This document shows positions 53,814-63,933 of a stretch of 64,000 bases of DNA, in pieces. The position numbers and the translations under genes are program-made. The number at the start of each line of letters is the position of its first letter. Position 1 is the stretch's first letter. Origin of the DNA: Acidovorax benzenivorans. Lineage in GTDB: Bacteria > Pseudomonadota > Gammaproteobacteria > Burkholderiales > Burkholderiaceae_C. The DNA lies in the NCBI RefSeq assembly GCF_028680575.1, contig NZ_JAPCKI010000015.1, forward strand, positions 58,670-122,669, written 5' to 3'. The notes beneath the pieces were generated by a model. It was given only the letters and a program-made list of their open reading frames with translations, did not search any database and was not told the origin of the DNA.

Positions 53814-54751
53814 GCAACACAACCACAGCCACCATCATCGTGACCGGCGCCGATTTGGCGCAACAAGCCCTGGATTTGCTCACAGGCTACGAGATCGTCT
53901 ACGCAGGCAAGACGCCGACGGAAGAGGACATGGTGGCCCTGTGCCGCGCGCACAACCCCGTGGCCATCATCGTGCGCTACGGCAAGGTGGGCGCTGCGGT
54001 GATGGACGCAGCCCCCGCGCTCAAGGTCATATCCAAGCACGGCAGCGGCACCGACACCATCGACAAGGTGGCCGCCAAAGCCCGTGGCATTGAAGTGGTG
54101 GCCGCCGTGGGCGCCAACGCCGCTGCCGTGGCTGAGCAGGCCCTGGCACTGCTGCTGGCCTGCGCCAAATCCGTGGTGGCATTGGATGCGCGCATGCACG
54201 CTGGCCACTGGGATAAGGCCACGCACAAGAGCCTGGAGCTGGGTGGCCGCACCGTAGGCCTGGTGGGCCTGGGTGCCATCGGTCTGCGTTTTGCCAAGAT
54301 GGCCGACGCCCTGGGCATGCGCGTGATCGGCTTTGATCCGTTTGCCAAGAACCTGCCCGCCTATGTGCAGGCGGTGGACCTGGAGACGATCTGGCGCGAA
54401 TCCGATGCCGTGTCTTTGCACTGCCCGCTGACCGACGAAAACCGCAACCTGCTGAACGCCGCCACACTGGCGCAATGCAAGCGCGGCGTGATCGTGGTGA
54501 ACACGGCACGCGGGGGCCTGATCGACGAGGCCGCGCTGCTGGCCGCCGTGCGCTCGGGCCAGGCGATGGCCGCTGGGCTCGATAGCTTTGCGGTGGAGCC
54601 GATGACAGTGAGCCACCCCTTCCAGGGCGAGAAGCACTTCATCCTCAGCCCCCACATTGGCGGCGTGACCAGCGACGCTTACGTGAACATGGGCGTGGGC
54701 GCAGCGAAGAACCTGCTGGCCGTGCTGGCCCGTAGCGCCGTGGCGGCCTGA
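53810..54751 (+). CDS. D-isomer-specific 2-hydroxyacid dehydrogenase
   Basis: This NAD(P)-dependent enzyme interconverts a 2-hydroxyacid and a 2-ketoacid. The nucleotide loop is GLVGLGAIGLRFAKMADALG. The catalytic Arg, Glu and His are in VNTARGGLIDE, FAVEPM and LSPHIGG. GTG 53810 is chosen because GGAG lies upstream and it overlaps the aldolase stop (GTGA). The length of 313 residues is normal. It acts next to the aldolase, perhaps on its 2-keto product or precursor. Confidence 0.88.
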   Translation: MSNTTTATIIVTGADLAQQALDLLTGYEIVYAGKTPTEEDMVALCRAHNPVAIIVRYGKVGAAVMDAAPALKVISKHGSGTDTIDKVAAKARGIEVVAAVGANAAAVAEQALALLLACAKSVVALDARMHAGHWDKATHKSLELGGRTVGLVGLGAIGLRFAKMADALGMRVIGFDPFAKNLPAYVQAVDLETIWRESDAVSLHCPLTDENRNLLNAATLAQCKRGVIVVNTARGGLIDEAALLAAVRSGQAMAAGLDSFAVEPMTVSHPFQGEKHFILSPHIGGVTSDAYVNMGVGAAKNLLAVLARSAVAA

Positions 54752-54834
54752 ACACGATTCAACGGACAACAAAGGCCCAGGGCCGCGCATGCCTCCGTGC
54801 TGCGCGGCATCCGTGCCCCCTGGAGACAAGCACC

Positions 54835-55842
54835 ATGCACAAGAAGTTTGAGAAAAATAGGGCTGTAGCGCCTATGAATAAAACGCTGGCAGCTATGTTT
54901 CTAATAGCGTATGGCGCTGCCCATGCGCAAACGGGCGCAGCAGCCTATCCGACCAAGCCCGTGAAACTGGTGGTGGGCTTTGCCGCAGGCGGCCCGACCG
55001 ATGTGGTGGCCCGTGCGTTTGCCGACCACGCCAGCAAGGCGCTGGGCCAGCCGTTCATCATCGACAACAAGCCGGGCGCGGGCACCATCATTGCCGCCCA
55101 GGCCGTGGCCAGCGCCCCGGCTGACGGCTACACGCTGCTGTTTGGTGCCACCAACCACACCATGATCCCGGCGCTGTACCAGGGCCGCGTCAAGTTCGAT
55201 GCGGTGAAGTCCTTTCGCCCCCTGTGCACGGTGGCCAGCAGCCCCACGGTGCTGGTGGTGGCCCCCAGCCTGCCGGTGAAGACGCTGGCCGATTACCAGG
55301 CCAAGGCCCGCGCCGAGCCCGGCCGCGTGACCGCAGGCACCGCAGGGGTGGGCAGCTCGGGCCACTTTGCCACCGAGGTGTTTGCCCGCGCCCAGAGCCT
55401 GCAGCTCAACCATGTGCCCTACAAGGGCGCTGCGCACGTGGTGACGGACCTGATGGGCGGGCAGCTCGACAGCTCGTTCGCCACGCTGGGCTCGGTGCTG
55501 CCGCAGATCCAGAGCGGCAAGCTGCGTGCGCTGGCCGTGGGCGCGCCCAAGCGCTCCGCGCTGGTGCCTGACGTGCCCACTTTTGCCGAGGCAGGCGGTG
55601 GCAACTATGCCGCCGACGTGTGGTACGGCGTGCTAGCCCCTGCAGGCTTGCCCGAGCCCGTCGCCCAGGCGCTGGAGCGCACGGCCGCCGACTTTGCCAA
55701 GAGCGAATCGGCCGCCGACAAGCTGCGTGGCCTGGGGATGGATGCCGAATCGGTCTGCGGCAATACCTTTGCGACCCGTGTGGTCCGCGAAGCTGCGACC
55801 TATAGCCAGATTGCCAAGGCGCTCGATCTCAAAGCAGATTGA
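54835..55842 (+). CDS. Bug-family substrate-binding protein 2, signal peptide encoded by a repeat
   Basis: The mature part shows Bug motifs (YPTKPVKLVVGFAAGGPTDV, DNKPGAGTI, LNHVPYKGAAHVVTDLMGG). The start with GGAG 10 bases upstream is ATG 54835. Residues about 8-27 are translated from a copy of the dispersed 60-nt repeat (54856-54915) and supply the hydrophobic export segment MNKTLAAMFLIAYG, followed by AAHAQ. ATG 54874 is an inner alternative that would give a shorter, more standard signal peptide. It is followed by a second Bug gene. Confidence 0.88.
   Translation: MHKKFEKNRAVAPMNKTLAAMFLIAYGAAHAQTGAAAYPTKPVKLVVGFAAGGPTDVVARAFADHASKALGQPFIIDNKPGAGTIIAAQAVASAPADGYTLLFGATNHTMIPALYQGRVKFDAVKSFRPLCTVASSPTVLVVAPSLPVKTLADYQAKARAEPGRVTAGTAGVGSSGHFATEVFARAQSLQLNHVPYKGAAHVVTDLMGGQLDSSFATLGSVLPQIQSGKLRALAVGAPKRSALVPDVPTFAEAGGGNYAADVWYGVLAPAGLPEPVAQALERTAADFAKSESAADKLRGLGMDAESVCGNTFATRVVREAATYSQIAKALDLKAD
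54856..54915 (+). repeat. Dispersed 60-nt repeat inside the Bug gene start
   Basis: The copy begins AATAGGGCTGTAGCGCCTAT and continues through ACGCTGGCAGCTATG to GCGTATGGC. It aligns end to end with the intergenic copy at 49964-50023 (AATAGGGCTCTAGTGCTTAT ... GCGCTGGTAGCTATC ... AAATGGC). It is in frame with the Bug gene and encodes its signal peptide. Confidence 0.75.
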
Positions 55843-55882
55843 GTAGCCCTGTTGTAGAACCCAGAACTGATTGGAGACAGGT

Positions 55883-56839
55883 ATGTTTCGCTTCCTCAAA
55901 CCCCTGATCGCTGCCTGCGCCCTGGCGGCTGGCATGGCCCACGCCGCGTTCCCCGAGCGGCCCATCACCATCGTCGTGCCCTACGCCCCCGGCGGCGCGG
56001 CCGATGCCGTGGCACGTGTGGTCGCTACCCGCCTGGGCGCCAAGCTCGGCGGCAGTGTGATCGTGGACAACAAGGCCGGTGCCAGCGGCACCATTGGCGC
56101 CAGCTTCGTGGCCAAGGCCCCGGCGGACGGCTACACCATGCTGTACGACGCCGCGCCGTACTCCATCAACCCGCACCTGTTCCCCAAGATGCCGTATGCA
56201 GCCAACGCACTGCAGCCGCTGTCGCTGGTGCTGCTGGCGCCCAACGTGCTCATCGTGAAGGCCGATGCCCCCTACAAGAACGTGGGCGAGCTGATTGCCA
56301 AGGCCAAGGCCCAGCCGGGCAAGATCAACTTTGCCTCGGGCGGCAGCGGCACGGTGCAGCGCCTGGCGGCGGAGCTGATGGCCCAGAAGCTGGGCCTTGA
56401 CATGGTGCATGTGCCCTACAAGAGCGGCGGCCCCGCCATCACCGATGTGATCGCGGGCCAGGTGGACTTCATGTTCGGCACCGTGGCCGCCACCTACCCG
56501 CATGTGGCGGGCGGCAAGCTGCGTGCGCTGGCTGTGTCGGCGCCTGAGCGCTCCAAGCGCCTGCCCGATGTGCCCACGGTGGCCGAGGCGGCCATCCCCG
56601 GCTATGAGGCCTATGAGTGGAACGGCGTGTTTCTGCCTGCGGGCGTCCCTGCCGACGTGGCCACCAAACTGCAGCAGGCCCTGCAAGAGGTGCTGAAGGA
56701 AGACGAAGTGAAGCAGCGCCTGGCCGACCTGGGCGCACAGCCCATCGGCTCCACGCCCGCAGACTTTGCCGCTTTCTTGAAAAAGGAAGATGCCAAGTGG
56801 GGCGAGGTGGTGCGCAAGGGCAATATCAAACTCGACTGA
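55883..56839 (+). CDS. Bug-family substrate-binding protein 3
   Basis: ATG 55883 has GGAGAC six bases upstream and opens a signal peptide (MFRFLKPLIAACALAAGMA, cleaved at HAAF). Bug motifs are PERPITIVVPYAPGGAADAV, DNKAGASGTIGASFVAK, MVHVPYKSGGPAITDVIAG. It follows another Bug gene and precedes the amidohydrolase by three bases, so these are one transcript. Ligand unknown. Length 318 residues. Confidence 0.9.
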   Translation: MFRFLKPLIAACALAAGMAHAAFPERPITIVVPYAPGGAADAVARVVATRLGAKLGGSVIVDNKAGASGTIGASFVAKAPADGYTMLYDAAPYSINPHLFPKMPYAANALQPLSLVLLAPNVLIVKADAPYKNVGELIAKAKAQPGKINFASGGSGTVQRLAAELMAQKLGLDMVHVPYKSGGPAITDVIAGQVDFMFGTVAATYPHVAGGKLRALAVSAPERSKRLPDVPTVAEAAIPGYEAYEWNGVFLPAGVPADVATKLQQALQEVLKEDEVKQRLADLGAQPIGSTPADFAAFLKKEDAKWGEVVRKGNIKLD

Positions 56840-56842
56840 CCC

Positions 56843-57751
56843 ATGCCCTTGCCAGCGCTGACCACCCCCGTGCCGCACTCGGTGGGCCTGAACCACCCGC
56901 AGCGCCGGTTGCCGCCCGGCGCGTGCGACAGCCACATGCACATCTTCGATCCGCGCTTTGCGCCTTCCAGCCACTGGCCGCGCACGCCGCCGGTGGCGTC
57001 CGTAGCGGAATACCGGCAGCTGCAGGCGCGGCTGGGAGTCACGCGCACGGTGGTGGTCACGCCATCCACCTACGGCACCGACAACGCCTGCACGCTGGAT
57101 GCGCTGGACCAGTTGGGCGACGCTGCACGCGGCGTGGCTGTGGTGGGTGACGGCGTGAGAGCCGAAGAGCTGAGCCACTTGGCCGCGCGCCGTGTGCGCG
57201 GGCTGCGCGTCAATTTCGTCTCGCCCCAATCGTGGGGCACCACCACGCCCGTGATGCTGGCCACGCTGGCCCGCAAGGTGGCCGAGCACCCGGCCTGTGC
57301 GGGCTGGCATATCCAGGTCTTTGCGCGGCCCGAACAGCTCGTGGCAATGGCGCCCCAGTTGCAATCGCTGCCCGTGCCGCTGGTCATCGACCACCTGGGC
57401 CGCATCGATCCTGCCCTGGGCCCGGCTGCGGAGGCCTACGGCGTGGTGCGTGGTTTGCTCGATGGTGGCAACACCTGGGTCAAGCTCTCGGGCGCCTACA
57501 TGCGCTCCACCGTGCACGGCCCCAGCTACGCCGACACGCTGCCGCTGGGCCAGGCCCTGGTACACGCCGCGCCTGATCGCCTGGTGTGGGGCAGCGACTG
57601 GCCCCACACCACCGAGGCGCCCGGCAGCGTGAACGACGCCGACCTGCTGGACCTTCTCTATGCTTGGGCGGGCAGCGATGCCGCCGCCCGCCGCATCTTG
57701 GTGGACAACCCGGCACGGCTTTATGGTTTTGCCACCGTGCCTTCTCTGTGA
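56843..57751 (+). CDS. Amidohydrolase/lactonase family protein (2-pyrone-4,6-dicarboxylate lactonase-like)
   Basis: This is a TIM-barrel metal hydrolase of the PF04909 family with 302 residues. Metal and catalytic residues are visible: HxH in CDSHMHIFDPRF, the His in VIDHLGRID and the Asp in VWGSDWPHT. LigI of the protocatechuate 4,5-cleavage path is the best-known relative and opens a pyrone-dicarboxylate lactone. An LigI plus RraA-type aldolase pairing would fit the pathway, but here the other genes differ. An N-terminal relic of a paralogue lies at 52700-53068. Confidence 0.85.
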   Translation: MPLPALTTPVPHSVGLNHPQRRLPPGACDSHMHIFDPRFAPSSHWPRTPPVASVAEYRQLQARLGVTRTVVVTPSTYGTDNACTLDALDQLGDAARGVAVVGDGVRAEELSHLAARRVRGLRVNFVSPQSWGTTTPVMLATLARKVAEHPACAGWHIQVFARPEQLVAMAPQLQSLPVPLVIDHLGRIDPALGPAAEAYGVVRGLLDGGNTWVKLSGAYMRSTVHGPSYADTLPLGQALVHAAPDRLVWGSDWPHTTEAPGSVNDADLLDLLYAWAGSDAAARRILVDNPARLYGFATVPSL

Positions 57752-57760
57752 AAGAGCCCC

Positions 57761-58678
57761 ATGTTTTTGCTGACCCCACCCCAAGTCCGTGAACTGGAAG
57801 TGTTCACTTCCATGCCCGAGCGTTACCGCCGCCGCGAACGCAGCGACTGGGCCGACGCCAACCGGGCAGGAACCATCACGGACTCGTTCCTTGAAGGCCC
57901 GGTGTTCGACGGCCAGGGCAACCTGTATGTGACGGACATTCCCTGGGGCCGCATCTTCCGCATCGACCCGCAGGGCGCGTGGACCTTGGTGGCCGAGTAC
58001 GACGGCGAACCCAACGGCATGAAGTTCCGGGACGACCGCACGCTGATCATCACCGACTACAAGAATGGCCTGATGCAGTTGGACGTTTTCACGGGCCAGG
58101 TCACGCCGTACCTGCAGCGCCGCAACAGCGAGCGATTCAAAGGTGTGAACGACCTGATCTTTGACGCCGAAGGCAACCTGTACTTCACCGACCAGGGCCA
58201 GAGTGGCCTGCACGACCCGAGCGGCCGCTTGTACCGCCTGCGGCCCAACGGCCAACTGGACCTGCTGCTCGCCAACGTGCCCAGCCCCAACGGCGTGGCC
58301 CTGTCACCCGACGGCCGCGTGTTGTATTTGGCCGTGACGCGCGGCAACTGCGTGTGGCGCGTGCCGCTGCTGCCTGATGGCAGCGTGGCCAAGGTCAGCC
58401 AGTTCTTCACGTCGTATGGCCCCAGCGGCCCCGACGGCCTGGCCGTGGACGCCGAAGGCCACCTGCTGGTGGCCAACCCCGGCCTGGGCTATGTGTGGGT
58501 GCTCAACCACCGGGCTGAGCCGGTGCAGGTGCTGCGCGGCGCGCCGGGCAGTTCCACCACCAACCTGGCCTTTGGCGGGGCAGGGCGTACCACGGTGTAT
58601 GTGACCGACTCCACCCATGGGCGCATCCTGCGGGCTGACATGGGTGCACCTGGGCTGCCGCTGGCGCGTTCGCGTTGA
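57761..58678 (+). CDS. SMP-30/gluconolactonase-type lactone hydrolase
   Basis: This is a six-bladed propeller of 305 residues with metal-site segments LEGPVFDGQGNLYVTDI (Glu), FKGVNDLIFDAEGNLYFTD (Asn) and a late Asp in the GPDGLAVDAEGHLLVANP blade. The family hydrolyses sugar lactones and related compounds with a divalent metal. It lies 9 bases after the amidohydrolase gene. Two lactone-type hydrolases in one cluster suggest a substrate broken down through lactones. Confidence 0.87.
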   Translation: MFLLTPPQVRELEVFTSMPERYRRRERSDWADANRAGTITDSFLEGPVFDGQGNLYVTDIPWGRIFRIDPQGAWTLVAEYDGEPNGMKFRDDRTLIITDYKNGLMQLDVFTGQVTPYLQRRNSERFKGVNDLIFDAEGNLYFTDQGQSGLHDPSGRLYRLRPNGQLDLLLANVPSPNGVALSPDGRVLYLAVTRGNCVWRVPLLPDGSVAKVSQFFTSYGPSGPDGLAVDAEGHLLVANPGLGYVWVLNHRAEPVQVLRGAPGSSTTNLAFGGAGRTTVYVTDSTHGRILRADMGAPGLPLARSR

Positions 58679-58718
58679 CGCTGCCCCAGCCTCAACTTGT
58701 CTGGGGATCGCAACGAAA

Positions 58719-58768
58719 TCAATGAGAGTATGGTGCTCTATTGATATTGGCTATTAATGGGATTCAAT
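58719..58768 (+). promoter_or_regulatory. Candidate katG promoter with flanking palindrome
   Basis: TCAAT G AGAG ... CTCT ATTGA (58719-58744) is a 9-bp palindrome with one bulged base. It overlaps TTGATA (58741-58746), from which a weak -10, TTCAAT (58763-58768), is 16 bases away. The position fits an OxyR-type activator, but the match to the ATAG-N7-CTAT pattern is poor. A tandem ATTCAAT repeat (58762-58777) overlaps the -10. This is a low-confidence reading. Confidence 0.3.
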
Positions 58769-58850
58769 CGATTCAATTTACCTGTCATCGTTTGCTTCCT
58801 ACCATCTGCTCTGTCGATACGTTTTGCCGACGCGCTTTCACAGGAGATGA

Positions 58851-61034
<2,184 letters not shown>

Positions 61035-61037
61035 CAA

Positions 61038-61110
61038 GCCCCTGAGTCGCTTCGCGCCTTCCCCCTTCTCTCGAATGGCTGCGCAATTCGGGAAGGGGGA
61101 CACCGCCAGT
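61038..61110 (+). repeat. Gene-end repeat, copy C (after katG)
   Basis: Four bases after the katG stop begins a CCCCTGAGTCGCTTCGCGCC / TTCCCCCTT block, followed by a CGAATTGCGCAG-type hairpin and GGAAGGGGGA. The first 27 bases are the reverse complement of the matching block of copy A (10591-10658). It therefore reads in the same direction relative to the upstream gene. Confidence 0.6.
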
Positions 61111-61259
61111 GCGGTGGGGCGGCCCTTGCGCGGCGGTCTTGGTCTGGGCCGGGCGATGGCTGCGGCAGTGTTCCCGTTTTAGCCGTAGAAGAAGGCAGAG
61201 AGGCGAAAGGCGCTGTGCTGCAGCTACCATCGCGGCGTCAAACCAACAGGAGAGCCCGC

Positions 61260-61655
61260 ATGACACCGCAACCCCCGTCCACCAAGGACTTCGACAAAGG
61301 CCTGGCCACGCGCAAGCAGGTCATGGGCGAGGACTTTGTGGCCAATGCCTTTGGCAATGCCACGGAGTTCACCCAGCCCATTCAGGAGTTCATCACCCGC
61401 AATGCCTGGGGCGACGTGTGGCAGCGGCCGGGGCTGGACATGAAGACGCGCAGCCTGATCACGGTGGCCTTTCTCACGGCGCTGGGCAAGCAGCATGAGC
61501 TCAAAGGCCATGTGCGTGGTGCGCTCAACAACGGTGCCACGGCGGCAGAGATCCAGGAAGTGCTGCTGCACGCCAGCATCTATTGCGGGCTGCCCACGGC
61601 AGTAGAGGCCTTCCGCACGGCGGCCGAGGTGGTGGACGCTCCTGGAAAGGGCTGA
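61260..61655 (+). CDS. pcaC: 4-carboxymuconolactone decarboxylase
   Basis: The enzyme decarboxylates carboxymuconolactone in the beta-ketoadipate pathway. The 131-residue protein follows the PcaC pattern over its whole length: FTQPIQEFITRNAWGDVWQR, PGLDMKTRSLITVAFLTALG, HELKGHVRGALNNGATAAEI, EVLLHASIYCGLPTAVEAF. The AhpD CxxC pair is absent, in favour of PcaC function. AGGAG lies 7 bases before ATG 61260. No other pca gene is adjacent except the nearby CoA-transferase genes, whose products could act in the same pathway. Confidence 0.8.
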   Translation: MTPQPPSTKDFDKGLATRKQVMGEDFVANAFGNATEFTQPIQEFITRNAWGDVWQRPGLDMKTRSLITVAFLTALGKQHELKGHVRGALNNGATAAEIQEVLLHASIYCGLPTAVEAFRTAAEVVDAPGKG

Positions 61656-61726
61656 CGCTGCACTCTTTCCCTTGGACTGCTTCCTGTCGCCCATAGAACG
61701 GGCATGCACCAAGCCAGCGCCACTGT

Positions 61727-61798
61727 GGAGCTGGCTTTGCAAGGCCAGTGGTGGCGCCCCCCCTCAGGGCGAAGGCGCGAAGCCGACTCAGGGGGAGC
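61727..61798 (-). repeat. Gene-end repeat, copy B (after the PAS-LuxR gene)
   Basis: The element GGAGCTGGCTTTGCAAGGCC ... AAGGCGCGAAGC ... CTCAGGGGGAG ends directly at the stop of the PAS-LuxR gene. It matches copy A in order of blocks and in orientation relative to the gene. Confidence 0.7.
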
Positions 61799-62344
61799 CT
61801 ATGCTCCCGCCAGCAGCTTGTGCACCAGGTCGGCAGCGGTAGACGCGTTGTACTTGCGCATGAGACGTGCGCGGTAAATCTCTACCGTGCGGTGGCTGAT
61901 CTCCAGTGCCCGACCGATCTCCTTGGAGGTCAGGCCCTCCAGCAGGCGCGCGGCCACCTCGCGTTCACGGCCCGTCAACTCGGCCTTCACGGTGCGCTGT
62001 GAACTCAGGTCTTCAAAGCTCCAGATGCCGGATTCATGCGGGGCATCGCGGTTGAGCGCGCGGCCAGACACGTGGCACCAGAAGACCTCGCCGTTGGCAC
62101 GCTTCATGATGCGGTTGTCCGCGTAGTGGCCCTTGGCGTTCAGGATGGGCTCCATGTGCGCGCCCAGGCGCTCGTACTCGTCGGCGCTCGGATAAAGTAT
62201 CTGGAACGACTGGCCGATGAGCACCTCGCGCGAGGCGCCGAACATGTCGCACACGTGCCGGTTGCAATCGACCATGGTGCGGTTGCGCGACAGCACCAGC
62301 CCCACGGGGGCCATGTCGAAGGCAAGCCGGTAATCAACGTCCAT
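61799..62344 (-). CDS. PAS-LuxR transcriptional regulator
   Basis: An N-terminal PAS domain ([38 protein letters not shown]) is joined to a C-terminal LuxR/GerE helix-turn-helix ([40 protein letters not shown]). There is no receiver domain, so it likely senses a ligand or redox state through PAS. The 181-residue protein is divergent from scoAB with 75 bases between; a palindrome lies there. The link to the CoA-transferase genes is therefore probable. Confidence 0.9.
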   Translation of the reverse strand: MDVDYRLAFDMAPVGLVLSRNRTMVDCNRHVCDMFGASREVLIGQSFQILYPSADEYERLGAHMEPILNAKGHYADNRIMKRANGEVFWCHVSGRALNRDAPHESGIWSFEDLSSQRTVKAELTGREREVAARLLEGLTSKEIGRALEISHRTVEIYRARLMRKYNASTAADLVHKLLAGA

Positions 62345-62364
62345 AGTGCTAATCTTTACGGAAA

Positions 62365-62386
62365 ACTACTTATTAAAGTACGTAGT
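62365..62386. promoter_or_regulatory. 22-bp imperfect palindrome between PAS-LuxR and scoA
   Basis: ACTACTTATTA and AAGTACGTAGT are complementary at 8 of 11 positions. CGTAG is repeated twice just downstream (62381-62394). The gap is AT-rich. This fits a LuxR-type operator controlling both divergent genes. Confidence 0.45.
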
Positions 62387-62419
62387 ATCGTAGCGTATCC
62401 CATTCATAAGGAGATCGTG

Positions 62420-63127
62420 GTGAACAAGTTATTCCCCTCCGCTGCCGAAGCCCTGAAGGGCGTGGTTGCAGATGGCCAACTCATGGCTGTAGGCGGTTTT
62501 GGGCTGTGTGGCATTCCTGAAGCCTTGATCGACGCGCTGCGCGACTCGGGCGTGAAGAACCTCACCGTGATCTCCAACAATGCGGGCGTGGACGGCTTTG
62601 GCCTGGGCAAGCTGCTCGAAACCCGCCAGATCAAGAAGATGATCTCGTCGTACGTGGGCGAGAACAAGGAGTTCGAGCGCCAGTACCTGGCGGGCGAGCT
62701 GGAGCTGGAGTTCACCCCCCAGGGCACGCTGGCCGAAAAGCTGCGTGCGGGCGGTGCGGGCATCCCGGCCTTTTTCACCAAGACTGGCGTGGGCACCATC
62801 GTGGCCGAGGGCAAGGAACTGCGCGAGTTCGATGGCGAAACCTATGTGATGGAGCGTTCGCTGGTGCCCGATGTGTCGCTGGTCAAGGCTTGGCGTGCCG
62901 ATAAGTCGGGCAACCTGCAGTTCCGCCTCACGGCGCGCAACTTCAACCCCGCTGCGGCCACGGCCGGCAAGATCACCATCGTGGAGGTGGAAGAGGTGGT
63001 GGAAACCGGCGCCATTGCGCCCGACCAGATCCATCTGCCGGGCATTTATGTGCATCGCATCGTGCACAACGCCACGCCCGAAAAGCGCATTGAAAAGCGC
63101 ACGATCACCGAAAAAGCGGGCGTCTGA
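62420..63127 (+). CDS. scoA: 3-oxoacid CoA-transferase, subunit A
   Basis: This alpha subunit of succinyl-CoA:3-ketoacid CoA-transferase activates acetoacetate or related beta-keto acids. The start is GTG 62420 with AAGGAG 6 bases upstream; GTG 62417 would be too close. Family motifs are [52 protein letters not shown] and [16 protein letters not shown]. The length of 235 residues is normal. It forms a heterodimer with the product of the gene 43 bases downstream. Confidence 0.93.
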   Translation: MNKLFPSAAEALKGVVADGQLMAVGGFGLCGIPEALIDALRDSGVKNLTVISNNAGVDGFGLGKLLETRQIKKMISSYVGENKEFERQYLAGELELEFTPQGTLAEKLRAGGAGIPAFFTKTGVGTIVAEGKELREFDGETYVMERSLVPDVSLVKAWRADKSGNLQFRLTARNFNPAAATAGKITIVEVEEVVETGAIAPDQIHLPGIYVHRIVHNATPEKRIEKRTITEKAGV

Positions 63128-63170
63128 GCCGCTGCCGCACAACTGTACAGAACAAGCTGGAGAAGTATCT

Positions 63171-63812
63171 ATGTCGTGGAGTCAAGACCAAATGGCGGCC
63201 CGTGCCGCCCATGAACTCGAAGACGGCTTTTATGTGAACCTGGGCATTGGCATCCCCACGCTGGTGGCCAACTTTGTGCCTGCCGACAAAGAGGTGTGGC
63301 TGCAGTCCGAAAACGGCATGCTGGGCATCGGCCCGTTCCCCACAGAAGACGAAGTGGATGCCGACCTGATCAACGCAGGCAAGCAGACCGTCACCACCAT
63401 CAAGGGTTCGTCCATCTTTGGCAGCGACCAGTCGTTTGCCATGATCCGTGGCGGCAAGATCAACCTGTCCATCCTGGGCGCTATGCAGGTCAGCGAAAAG
63501 GGCGACCTGGCCAACTGGATGATCCCCGGCAAGATGGTCAAGGGCATGGGCGGTGCCATGGACCTGGTGGCAGGCGTCAAGCGCGTGATCGTGCTCATGG
63601 AGCACGTGGCCCGCAAGAAGGACGGCACCGAAGACCTGAAGATTTTGCCCAGCTGCACCTTGCCCCTGACGGGTGTGGGCGTGGTGGACCGCATCATCAC
63701 TGACTTGGCCGTCATGGACGTGACGCCCCAGGGCCTGAAAGTGGTGGAGCTGGCTCCGGGCGTGACTTTTGAGGCCCTGCAGTCCAAGACCGGTGTCACA
63801 CTGATTCCATAA
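63171..63812 (+). CDS. scoB: 3-oxoacid CoA-transferase, subunit B
   Basis: The 213-residue beta subunit contains the catalytic glutamate E47 in [11 protein letters not shown], preceded by [16 protein letters not shown]. It takes CoA from succinyl-CoA as a glutamyl thioester. It is translated with scoA and closed by an intrinsic terminator at 63846-63882. It might work in ketone-body or, together with the PcaC-like protein, beta-ketoadipate degradation; sequence favours the former. Confidence 0.94.
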   Translation: MSWSQDQMAARAAHELEDGFYVNLGIGIPTLVANFVPADKEVWLQSENGMLGIGPFPTEDEVDADLINAGKQTVTTIKGSSIFGSDQSFAMIRGGKINLSILGAMQVSEKGDLANWMIPGKMVKGMGGAMDLVAGVKRVIVLMEHVARKKDGTEDLKILPSCTLPLTGVGVVDRIITDLAVMDVTPQGLKVVELAPGVTFEALQSKTGVTLIP

Positions 63813-63845
63813 GCTACCGTGCCACTCTTGCAGTGGCGTCACAAA

Positions 63846-63882
63846 AAAAGGCCGGGGCCCCTCACGGAGCCCAGGCCTTTTG
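63846..63882. terminator. Intrinsic terminator after scoB
   Basis: AAAAGGCC and GGCCTTTT arms enclose an imperfect GGGGCCCC/GGAGCCC stem. The A-rich left flank and T-rich right flank let it serve both scoB and the convergent gene beyond. Confidence 0.8.
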
Positions 63883-63933
63883 CATTTGCATTTCTCACAA
63901 AGCCCTCATGCAGTGCGCATGGAGCCTTCGCAA

